Source: JBEKYH01 sp049511115 (GTDB lineage: Bacteria > Planctomycetota > Phycisphaerae > Tepidisphaerales > Tepidisphaeraceae). From it: 12,901 bases of DNA. Location of the stretch: positions 1 through 12,901 of the forward strand of contig JBEKYH010000089.1 in the NCBI GenBank assembly GCA_049511115.1, written 5' to 3'. Positions within the stretch are counted from its first letter, which is position 1; each line of letters starts with the position of its first letter. The notes beneath the pieces were generated by a model. That model ran no database searches. It saw only the letters and a program-made list of their open reading frames with translations, and was not told where the DNA came from. This document shows positions 7,070 through 12,901 of the stretch, one piece after another. Both the position numbers and the translations under genes were made by a program.

Positions 7070-7984
7070 ATGACGACCACCCAGATCGAACTTCCCGCCG
7101 CCAGCCAATCAAACAGGCAATCAGTTGCGCCGTCCAAGGCCGCCGACATGCTGCAATTGGCCAAGCCGCGCATGAACATGCTCGTCGTCGGCACCACGAT
7201 GGTCGGCTTCTGCATGGCCGTCCGCGGCCACCACGATTGGCTGAAAATCCCCGCGACGCTTGTCGGCACCGCCCTCAGCGCCGCCGGCGCGGGAGTCCTG
7301 AATCAATTCATCGAGCGCCGCCGCGACGCATTGATGCCGCGTACGCGCAACCGGCCGCTCCCCACGGGACGTCTCGACCCCGCCGAAGCCGCTGGCTTTG
7401 GCCTTGGCCTGGCGATCGGCGGCGTTGCCGTTTTGACGCTTTTGATTAACCCACTTACCGGCGCATTGGCGGCGTTGACGCTCATCAGTTACCTGCTGAT
7501 TTATACGCCCCTCAAGCCGCACACGACGTGGAATACGTTGGTCGGCGCCCTCCCTGGTGCGATTCCGCCGGTCATGGGCTGGTCCGCCGTGCGTGGCCAG
7601 ATCGGGCCGGAGGCGCTGGTTCTTCTGGCCATTCTTTTCGTCTGGCAAATCCCGCATTTCATGGCCATTGCCATTTTGTACAAGCAGGATTACGCCCTTG
7701 CGGGATTTAAAATGCTGCCGGTTGTGGACCATTCACTGACCCGGACGGGACGGCACATCATCCTCTTCAGCGCCGCCCTGCTGCCCGTCAGCGTGTTGCC
7801 GGTGTTTCTGGGGATGGCCTCCATGCCCTACTTTATTCTGGCCGTCTTGATGGGATTGGCGTTCTTTTCCTTCGGCATTCCCTGCGCCACAACCGGATCG
7901 CGCACCGACGCCCGCCGCTTGTTTGTGGCGTCAATTGTGTATTTGCCCGTGTTGCTGCTCATCCTGATGTGTAACCGGGCGTAG
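7070..7984 (+). CDS. ctaB: Protoheme IX farnesyltransferase (haem O synthase)
   Basis: CtaB (COX10) transfers a farnesyl group from farnesyl diphosphate to the 2-vinyl group of haem B, giving haem O, the substrate of CtaA. The 304-residue UbiA-superfamily membrane protein carries the first prenyl-diphosphate/Mg binding motif at 78-100 (NQFIERRRDALMPRTRNRPLP, with Glu82 where many members have Asp), the loop NTLVGALPGAIPPVMGW (155-171) after YTPLKPHT, and IPHFMAIAILYKQDYALAGFKMLP (194-217). These are the usual CtaB signatures, and the length is normal. ATG 7070 is used. A GTG at 7049 directly after the ctaA stop would add seven residues, and no ribosome-binding site separates the choices. The next gene starts six bases after the stop. 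The ctaA-ctaB order supports a haem A operon. Confidence 0.94.
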   Translation: MTTTQIELPAASQSNRQSVAPSKAADMLQLAKPRMNMLVVGTTMVGFCMAVRGHHDWLKIPATLVGTALSAAGAGVLNQFIERRRDALMPRTRNRPLPTGRLDPAEAAGFGLGLAIGGVAVLTLLINPLTGALAALTLISYLLIYTPLKPHTTWNTLVGALPGAIPPVMGWSAVRGQIGPEALVLLAILFVWQIPHFMAIAILYKQDYALAGFKMLPVVDHSLTRTGRHIILFSAALLPVSVLPVFLGMASMPYFILAVLMGLAFFSFGIPCATTGSRTDARRLFVASIVYLPVLLLILMCNRA

Positions 7985-7990
7985 ACGTTC

Positions 7991-8713
7991 ATGCGGGATT
8001 TTCTAGCCATGTCATTGCTCCTCCTGACGGCGATTTTGCCGGCGGGATGCGGTAAGTCCGACGATACGGCCAATTCGACCCCCGCCCCGCGAGCGGTGCC
8101 TTCGGGCAGCGCCACGATTCACGGCCTGGTCTTCTTCGACGGCACGGCGCCGGCAATCAAAGTCGTCTCTCCTCCCAACTACTGGGCCACCGCCACCGAC
8201 CCGACGATCATCGTCAACCCCAACGGCACGTTGAAAGATGTGCTGGTTTATCTGCAAGACGGCCCCCCCGGTGACGGCGGCGGACCACCCGTGATCCTCG
8301 ATCAGCGCAACGCGACCTACGTGCCGCACGTCCTGGCCCTCCAGGTCGGCCAGCCGCTCATCATCCGCAGCAGCGACGCGCACTTTCATAATGTGCACAT
8401 CGACGCCTCGGTGAACCGCCAGCAGAATTACCCCATGCAGGAACCCGGCGATCTGCCCCCGATTACCTTCAAAGTCCCCGAGTTTTTTCAGATCAAATGC
8501 GACGTTCACCCCTGGATGGATTGCCAGGTCGGCGTCTTCGACCATCCCTATTTCGCCGTAACCGGCGACGACGGCTCTTTTGTGATCCACAACGTCCCGC
8601 CCGGCAATTACACTCTGGCCGCCAAACACGAACGCTACGGCGACCTCACGCAGCAGATCACATTGACCGACCAGCAAACCACCGAGGTCACATTCAGGTA
8701 CAAACAGCCATGA
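7991..8713 (+). CDS. Cupredoxin-like lipoprotein with C-terminal carboxypeptidase-regulatory-like domain
   Basis: The 240-residue product begins with a probable lipoprotein signal (MRDFLAMSLLLLTAILPAGC, Cys20; Pro at -3 is atypical), so it should sit in the periplasm anchored to a membrane. A first beta domain (about 40-100, ATIHGLVFFDG... LKDVLVYLQDG) leads into a cupredoxin-like segment (about 105-185) with QVGQPLIIRSSDAHFHNVHI and KCDVHPWMDC. His133, Cys170, His173 and Met176 are spaced as possible type 1 copper ligands (C-x2-H-x2-M). The end (about 187-238, FAVTGDDGSFVIHNVPPGNYTLAAKHERYG) is a carboxypeptidase-regulatory-like beta sandwich. Homologues are often labelled methylamine utilisation protein without direct evidence. 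Its place six bases after ctaB and overlapping the ATPase gene suggests electron transfer or copper delivery for the oxidase; this is inference. ATG 8009 is an alternative start with a shorter signal. Confidence 0.78.
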   Translation: MRDFLAMSLLLLTAILPAGCGKSDDTANSTPAPRAVPSGSATIHGLVFFDGTAPAIKVVSPPNYWATATDPTIIVNPNGTLKDVLVYLQDGPPGDGGGPPVILDQRNATYVPHVLALQVGQPLIIRSSDAHFHNVHIDASVNRQQNYPMQEPGDLPPITFKVPEFFQIKCDVHPWMDCQVGVFDHPYFAVTGDDGSFVIHNVPPGNYTLAAKHERYGDLTQQITLTDQQTTEVTFRYKQP

Positions 8714-9681
8714 CCGCGACCCTCCCCATAGCTGCCCCACCCGCCGTGGAGGCGGTCGTCGCCATTGAGGGGCTTACCCATCGCTATGGCCCGCGCGTCG
8801 CGCTGGACAACCTGCGACTCTCGGTCAATCGCGGCGAAATTTTCGGATTTCTCGGCCCCAACGGCAGCGGCAAGACCACCCTCTTCCGCATCCTCTGCAC
8901 GCTCATCCCCGCCCCGCCGAACACCGTTCACATGCTGGGCATCGACATCGCCGAAGCGCGCGACGAACTCCGCCGCCGCATTGGCGTGGTCTTTCAATCG
9001 CCGAGCCTCGATAAGCAGCTCACCGCCGAGGAAAACCTCCGCCACCATGGCCATCTCTACGGACTGCGCGGCCAGGAGCTTTCCAGCCGCATGGACGAAT
9101 TGCTGGGGCGATTGAAACTCGCGGATCGCCGTCACGACATGGTCGGCTCATTCAGCGGCGGGATGCGGCGGCGCGTGGAGCTGGCCAAGGGCTTGCTCAA
9201 TCGCCCGTCCATTTTGCTTCTGGATGAGCCAAGCACGGGGCTTGATCCCGGCGCGCGAATCGATCTCTGGGCCATCCTCCGCGACATCCAGGCCGAGGGG
9301 AATGTGACGATTCTGCTGACGACGCATCTGATGGACGAAGCCGACCGGTGCAATCGGCTGGCGATACTCGACCACGGGAAACTGGCCGCCTGCGACACGC
9401 CGGCGGCCCTTAAGGAGCGAATCGGCGGGGATGTGATCACGCTGACCTGCGCTGACCCCGCGGCGGCCGCGGACGCGATCCGTAGCAAACTCGGCCTGGA
9501 AGTTGAACGGCTGGATAACAGCCTTCGCATCGAGCGCCCGCGCGGGCACCAGTTTGTGCCGCAACTTATCGAGGCGCTGCCGGGGTTAGTTGAATCCGTC
9601 TCCGTCGGCAAACCCACCCTCGAAGACGTCTTCATCCACGTCACCGGGCATGGGTTTGAGCGCAGCGGACCGGCGGTTTAG
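8710..9681 (+). CDS. ABC-2 type transporter ATP-binding protein
   Basis: This 323-residue cytoplasmic ATPase has all ABC motifs: Walker A GPNGSGKTT (49-57), Q-loop Gln96 (VFQSPSLD), signature FSGGM (148-152), Walker B ILLLDEP (168-174), D-loop GLDP and the switch His206 (TTH). After about residue 225 comes the extension typical of the DrrA/NatA/CcmA/NosF-like group, ending PTLEDVFIHVTGHG. Its ATG overlaps the preceding stop as ATGA, so translation is coupled to the cupredoxin-like lipoprotein gene. In frame the ORF extends upstream, but that part is a shadow of the lipoprotein gene. Such ATPases need an ABC-2 permease, usually the next gene; here a repeat and the convergent arsR follow instead. 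By context it may serve oxidase assembly, like NosF in copper-enzyme maturation, but the substrate cannot be deduced. Confidence 0.92.
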   Translation: MTATLPIAAPPAVEAVVAIEGLTHRYGPRVALDNLRLSVNRGEIFGFLGPNGSGKTTLFRILCTLIPAPPNTVHMLGIDIAEARDELRRRIGVVFQSPSLDKQLTAEENLRHHGHLYGLRGQELSSRMDELLGRLKLADRRHDMVGSFSGGMRRRVELAKGLLNRPSILLLDEPSTGLDPGARIDLWAILRDIQAEGNVTILLTTHLMDEADRCNRLAILDHGKLAACDTPAALKERIGGDVITLTCADPAAAADAIRSKLGLEVERLDNSLRIERPRGHQFVPQLIEALPGLVESVSVGKPTLEDVFIHVTGHGFERSGPAV

Positions 9682-9693
9682 CGATCCGGCAAT

Positions 9694-9732
9694 TCTGGTC
9701 CCCTCTCCATGTACTCAGGGAGAGGGTTAGGG
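9694..9732 (+). repeat. Palindromic intergenic repeat, copy A
   Basis: This 39-base segment agrees with 12739-12777 at 38 positions, in the same orientation. It contains a perfect hairpin, CCCTCTCC (9701-9708), loop 9709-9718, GGAGAGGG (9719-9726). It fills the 45-base gap between the convergent ATPase and arsR stops and reaches into the last codons of arsR. With no T-tract it is not a standard intrinsic terminator, but it could stop or stabilise both transcripts. The form resembles REP-type palindromes. Confidence 0.85.
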
Positions 9733-10056
9733 CTTGGTCAGAATTCGCACCGCCAGATTTTCCAGGCCCAGCAGCAGGTCCTGCCCCGGCCCGGCGTGGA
9801 CCGTCCCGTTCAAGGTGTAATGAACCTGCTTTCCTTGTCGCCGGTTGCTGATGATATTCCGCCCGCGCAGCAGCCCCAGGTGGTGGCTCACCGTCGGCTG
9901 CGGCAGCCCGAGGCTGTGACACAGCGCGGTGACATTTCGCTCTCCTTCAGCCAGGAGCAGCAAAATCTTCACGCGGGTTTTATCGGATAATAACTGGAAC
10001 AAAGAAGTCAGTTGATCCAAATCCTGTTCACTGACCCCGGTACCAAACTTCCCCAT
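9727..10056 (-). CDS. ArsR/SmtB-family winged-helix repressor
   Basis: Members of this family are small dimeric repressors that leave DNA when they bind a metal ion or another signal. The 109-residue product has the usual fold: FQLLSDKTRVKILLLLAEGERNV (20-42), helix-turn-helix with recognition segment PQPTVSHHLGLLRGR (52-66) and wing NRRQGKQVHYTL (71-82). Cys46 (TALCHSL) is the only cysteine, so the ArsR C-x-C arsenic site is absent, and the C-terminal Asp/His alpha5 zinc site of SmtB is not evident. The sensed signal is therefore unknown and may not be a metal. The ATG is preceded by GGGAG at a good distance. The final Pro codon and the TAA stop lie inside repeat copy A. It is convergent with the haem A/ABC cluster. 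An inverted repeat overlapping its promoter suggests autoregulation. Confidence 0.9.
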   Translation of the reverse strand: MGKFGTGVSEQDLDQLTSLFQLLSDKTRVKILLLLAEGERNVTALCHSLGLPQPTVSHHLGLLRGRNIISNRRQGKQVHYTLNGTVHAGPGQDLLLGLENLAVRILTKP

Positions 10057-10101
10057 GGAACTACTCCCGTAACGCCGACGGAGCGATCCGATTCAGCAAC
10101 C

Positions 10102-10133
10102 ATCTTAGTTTTGACGATGGATGAAGGTCAAAA
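10102..10133 (-). promoter_or_regulatory. Candidate arsR promoter with overlapping inverted-repeat operator
   Basis: On the minus strand TTGACC (10131-10126) and TAAGAT (10107-10102) are separated by 18 bases and resemble -35 and -10 elements. Lying across them is a perfect seven-base inverted repeat, TTTTGAC (10109-10115) and GTCAAAA (10127-10133), with an 11-base spacer. A repressor dimer bound here would cover the promoter, the usual arrangement for an autoregulated ArsR gene. The match is by eye. Confidence 0.42.
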
Positions 10134-10184
10134 ACAAAACCGGCGCCCCATGAAACGACGAATGCCACACGTAACCGCGGCACA

Positions 10185-10214
10185 ACTTTAACAAACTTTG
10201 CGGCACCGCGTCAA
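10185..10214 (-). promoter_or_regulatory. Alternative upstream promoter for arsR
   Basis: TTGACG (10214-10209) and TAAAGT (10190-10185) on the minus strand have an 18-base spacer. It lies in the AT-richer part of the 213-base gap between the DUF4159 gene and arsR. The -10 matches four of six positions. It could give arsR a second, longer transcript, or be chance. Confidence 0.25.
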
Positions 10215-10269
10215 TTTGTTATGAGCAAAAAAACTTCATTTATTGCCAGGGTCGCAGCATGCCCGAGCG

Positions 10270-12630
10270 TCACTTTCCCGCGGCGTAGGTAACCAGATTG
10301 GCCATGAGATTGGTCGCGGATTGGGGTTGGTAGCCGTAGACGCCGTCCACGGGCTGGCCCACCAGCCCCTCGGTGATGTCCTCGGCACTGTAAATGACGG
10401 AGGTTCGTCGCCGCGTGGTTCCTTCGTCAAATCCCTCGAGCCGGAAATGATTCGTCGCCGGCAGGCGCGACCGCTCAAATCGCCGAAATGAAGGCCGCGT
10501 CAACACGCTTCCGGCGCTGTAGATGGCGTTATCAGGCGTCAGCAGTTCCAAGGCGCCGTCAGGAAACATGGCTTTGATTTCAGTCTGCGCCGCCGCGTCG
10601 AACGCCTGGCTCCCCCCGGCCGCGTCGATGACCAGGACCCCGCCGCGATCGACGAACCGCTTGATCTCCTCGCGCGCCGAGTCGCCGAGATGGAAATTCG
10701 CTGTACCCGTCAAATGAGCCAGCTTGAAGGTCGAATTGAGCTTTCCGTCCCCGGGAATGACGGTTTGCACTTGCAAGTCGATTCCGCGCGTATTGTGCAT
10801 CACCGCGGCGAGGCGCACCCACCCACCCGGTTCGGGGTCCCAGTTGCCGCCGTATTCGAGGCGGGCGACTTTCACGCTGCGCCGCACCGGTTGGGAATTG
10901 GGGCGGACGATATAAGTGTCGCCCTTTAGCCGCGCGCCGCTCTGGTCCACCGAGTAAAACAAGATGTCGGCCAATAGCTCGTAGACATCCTGGCGGCTGC
11001 CGATTTGGCGCTGCTCGAAAAACCGCGAGGGATCGGCCTCGGGAACCAGCAGCATCAGATCGCGCACGCCGTTGTTCAGTTCCAGCACCTGCGGCGGAAA
11101 TTTCCACTTCGCGGCGCGGTATTCCTCGCCGGTGAAAATCACGCTGTCCTTGGGCACGTTGCGGAATTCATAGGCGGGAAACAGCTCCGTCCCCAGGGAC
11201 CGGAAGCTGTCGGAGAATTCCTTGCTGGCGCAATCGGCGTTGCCGAAGAGGATGCCGCCTTCCTCGATGAACTGCTTGAGCTTCTTCTTGTCATCGCTCA
11301 TCAGATTGAGGCGCTGGTTGCCGGAAATGTAAAGAATCGCCGAATCGTGCATCTCCTCCACCGGCGTCTTGGTGGTGACCGTCTCCCAGTTGAATTCCTG
11401 CTCGACCTGCGTCCCCAGCCAATCCGTCAAACTCGCCAGATCGCGCGGCCGGAGGTTCCAGTTGGCCTGCGTGGGAACACCTGGCGGCTGGGCCGCTTGT
11501 TGGGCGGCATTCTTGCCTCGCGCCGTGGGAATCACGTCGTATTCGAGCTTGCTGACGATGATCGGATTCCGTCCGCGCGTCAGAAAGAGGACGGCAAAGC
11601 ATGTATCAGGCAGATTGTCCCAGGCGCCGGTCGTGGGATTCTGCGACTTCAGCAGCAACTTGGCGCCGTCCTGATACCAGTCGCGCTGGCCGAAGTATTT
11701 GCGGCCGCTGATCATGCCGATGCGGGCGAGGGCGTAAAGGGCGTAATTCTTGAGGGTGATGCCGCCGATCTCATGGCCTTCGCGGGACTGGTCGAAATTG
11801 GCGTCCATCCAATCCAGGCCGGGATCGATGTTGGCATCGGGTTTCACCGTCCGACAGTCGGCCGGCCGCAGCGCGGCCAATTCGTCATCCGAACCCAGCA
11901 GCACGGCGATGCCGCTGGCGGTCATGCCCATGGTGCGTTCCTGCTTGGCGGCCGAGCCGATCCGATAGACCCAGCTTCCGTCCTTTTGCTGCTGCGACCG
12001 CCAGGCCCGCTCGACGGTGGCCCAGAACGTGGAGGGAACCTCCAGCCCCGCGTCGGCCAGCGCCTTGATGCCCATGGTGCCGTAGAAGCTTACGCTGTGG
12101 TCGGCGTAATCCGCTTCATCGGTGAAGTCCGTCCGGTAGGAAAAGAGGCCGCGCGTGCGGCCGGTCGTGTGCATGGCTGTCACCAGCGTATTCAGGTCCT
12201 TCACCATGATCTGCCGGACGGCAGGATCGCGCGTGAGAAGCGGCCAGACCTGGGCGCGCATACCCACCGCATAGACGCCCGTGATGTGCGGGCTGCCGAT
12301 CAGAAAGTCGATGGCCGTCTGCATTCGCGCATCGTGTTCGCTCTCCCCCGCCGCGAGGAGCGTGCGAATCGCCAGCGCCGTCTGGAATCCAAACTGCCCC
12401 TGATCGGCCAGATCGCGCTGCGTCCCGGTCGGCTCCTGATCGACCTCCCACGTTCCCCAGGCATTCTGCTGCCGGTAAATCCAGGCGACGGATTTGCTGA
12501 TGGCCGCGGTGATCTGGGTGTTGGAGATGGCCGCGTCCTGAGCGTGCGCGGTCGCGGGCATCAGCAGGAGCATGAGGGAGAGCGCGCCCGCGCTGGCGAG
12601 GAGGCAGATGCATCGGTTTCGTTGGGGCAT
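10270..12630 (-). CDS. Secreted toroid (terpene-cyclase-like) protein with two DUF4159-like segments
   Basis: The 786-residue product has a signal peptide with probable cleavage AHA|Q after residue 30. The N-terminal half (about 35-355) is an alpha/alpha toroid of the prenyltransferase/squalene-cyclase type, with repeat motifs QNAWGTW (55-61), QQKDGSW (214-220) and QNPTTGAW (330-337). No cyclase DxDD acid motif is apparent, so catalysis is unlikely. The second half holds two similar Rossmann-like segments: about 420-560 (HDSAILYISGNQRLNLMSDD, LKQFIEEGGILFGNADC) and about 635-780 (LAHLTGTANFHLGDS, IKRFVDRGGVLVIDAAGGSQAF), both DUF4159/amidotransferase-like. Such proteins are common in planctomycetes, often near MoxR/DUF58 genes, but their role is unknown. 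No such partners are in the window. The start is set by the signal peptide; the ribosome-binding site is weak. A 213-base gap follows before arsR. Confidence 0.82.
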   Translation of the reverse strand: MPQRNRCICLLASAGALSLMLLLMPATAHAQDAAISNTQITAAISKSVAWIYRQQNAWGTWEVDQEPTGTQRDLADQGQFGFQTALAIRTLLAAGESEHDARMQTAIDFLIGSPHITGVYAVGMRAQVWPLLTRDPAVRQIMVKDLNTLVTAMHTTGRTRGLFSYRTDFTDEADYADHSVSFYGTMGIKALADAGLEVPSTFWATVERAWRSQQQKDGSWVYRIGSAAKQERTMGMTASGIAVLLGSDDELAALRPADCRTVKPDANIDPGLDWMDANFDQSREGHEIGGITLKNYALYALARIGMISGRKYFGQRDWYQDGAKLLLKSQNPTTGAWDNLPDTCFAVLFLTRGRNPIIVSKLEYDVIPTARGKNAAQQAAQPPGVPTQANWNLRPRDLASLTDWLGTQVEQEFNWETVTTKTPVEEMHDSAILYISGNQRLNLMSDDKKKLKQFIEEGGILFGNADCASKEFSDSFRSLGTELFPAYEFRNVPKDSVIFTGEEYRAAKWKFPPQVLELNNGVRDLMLLVPEADPSRFFEQRQIGSRQDVYELLADILFYSVDQSGARLKGDTYIVRPNSQPVRRSVKVARLEYGGNWDPEPGGWVRLAAVMHNTRGIDLQVQTVIPGDGKLNSTFKLAHLTGTANFHLGDSAREEIKRFVDRGGVLVIDAAGGSQAFDAAAQTEIKAMFPDGALELLTPDNAIYSAGSVLTRPSFRRFERSRLPATNHFRLEGFDEGTTRRRTSVIYSAEDITEGLVGQPVDGVYGYQPQSATNLMANLVTYAAGK

Positions 12631-12651
12631 ACGAAGTGTCGCTCTGTTGCA

Positions 12652-12660
12652 ATTCTACCA
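12652..12660 (-). promoter_or_regulatory. Candidate extended -10 promoter for the DUF4159 gene
   Basis: On the minus strand TGG-TAGAAT forms an extended -10 element (TAGAAT matches five of six positions) about 22 bases before the ATG. No good -35 hexamer lies at the usual distance, which an extended -10 can tolerate. The leader would be about 15 bases. Confidence 0.35.
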
Positions 12661-12738
12661 TATGCCGAGCCTGCAAGGGATGACAGGGTTGCGCGGGGCG
12701 GTGTGAAAGCAGGGCAATCGCGTTTGGCCGGGGGTTCC

Positions 12739-12777
12739 TCTGGTCCCCTCTCCATGTACTCAGGGAGAGGGATAGGG
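12739..12777 (+). repeat. Palindromic intergenic repeat, copy B
   Basis: It is the second direct copy of the element at 9694-9732, identical over the first 33 bases and then with one mismatch. It contains the same hairpin: CCCTCTCC (12746-12753), loop 12754-12763, GGAGAGGG (12764-12771). It lies about 110 bases upstream of the DUF4159 gene, outside any ORF with coding character. Confidence 0.85.
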
Positions 12778-12823
12778 TGAGGGTCGTTTTTGAGTGGACC
12801 ATGACGTTCGGACTTCCGAAGAA

Positions 12824-12885
12824 CCCTCACCCCGGCCCTCTCCCTGAGTACGGTTCGACGTGACTCACCGAAGTCAGGGCGAGGG
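12824..12885 (-). repeat. Diverged inverted copy of the palindromic repeat, copy C
   Basis: Bases 12824-12851 match the reverse complement of 12756-12783 at 25 of 28 positions, so copies B and C form a large inverted pair around a 40-base spacer. Copy C has its own hairpin: CCCTCTCCCTGA (12836-12847) against TCAGGGCGAGGG (12874-12885) with one mismatch and a 26-base loop. The spacer also holds a small stem TTCGG/CCGAA (12807-12811, 12816-12820). The rest of the element may continue past the window edge. Confidence 0.75.
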
Positions 12886-12901
12886 AGAAATCCCAAAAGC
12901 G

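Noticed and set aside
8012..8740. 242-codon minus-strand frame opposite the cupredoxin-like lipoprotein
   Set aside because: It overlaps a plus-strand gene with a signal peptide and copper-ligand motifs, and has no domain of its own.
10227..10269. Possible intrinsic terminator after the DUF4159 gene (seven A on the plus strand)
   Set aside because: The T-run on the transcript strand is present, but no stable GC-rich stem lies directly before it.
11005..12780. 591-codon open frame on the plus strand opposite the DUF4159 gene
   Set aside because: It mirrors the codon bias of the opposite gene, has no recognisable domain, and runs out of the coding region into repeat copy B.
1..12901. tRNA, rRNA, CRISPR array, integrase or IS transposase
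   Set aside because: No cloverleaf, rRNA-like segment, regularly spaced repeat array or transposase motif could be seen on either strand.

Overview
The window looks like chromosomal DNA from a GC-rich, aerobic, diderm bacterium, most likely a planctomycete (Planctomycetota). This is inferred from gene content only: a large secreted toroid/DUF4159 protein of a type common in that phylum, several lipoproteins, an RskA-like protein without a sigma factor beside it, and a haem A synthesis cluster with an attached cupredoxin-like lipoprotein. No rRNA or tRNA gene fixes the taxonomy.

Left part (1-3734): a lipoprotein gene runs off the left edge on the minus strand. Divergent from it is a proteostasis cluster on the plus strand: a membrane-anchored RskA-domain protein, a short Hsp20 small heat-shock protein, and a complete ATP-dependent protease Lon. 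Gaps are 10 and 37 bases, so the three are probably co-transcribed.

Middle (3751-9681): a TolC/OEP-type outer-membrane efflux lipoprotein (minus) converges on lon. Across a 183-base divergent intergenic region with a nested inverted repeat, a plus-strand cluster begins: a 60-residue single-pass membrane protein (uncertain), CtaA (haem A synthase), CtaB (haem O synthase), a cupredoxin-like lipoprotein and an ABC-2 type ATPase. CtaB converts haem B to haem O and CtaA converts haem O to haem A, the cofactor of aa3-type cytochrome oxidases. The cupredoxin-like protein and the ATPase (translationally coupled by an ATGA overlap) suggest copper or haem handling for oxidase assembly. No permease for the ATPase is in the window.

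Right part (9682-12901): an ArsR/SmtB-family repressor and a 786-residue exported protein (terpene-cyclase-like toroid plus two DUF4159-like segments) lie on the minus strand. This block is bracketed by two direct copies of a 39-base palindromic repeat. The right copy is paired with a diverged inverted copy, giving a REPIN-like composite at the window's end. The left copy sits between the converging ATPase and arsR genes and supplies the arsR stop codon.

Nothing here is a clearly undescribed system. The best leads are the repeat-bounded arsR/DUF4159 block next to an ATPase without a permease, the haem A operon with a C-x2-H-x2-M cupredoxin lipoprotein, and the RskA-domain protein without a sigma-binding domain at the head of hsp20-lon.
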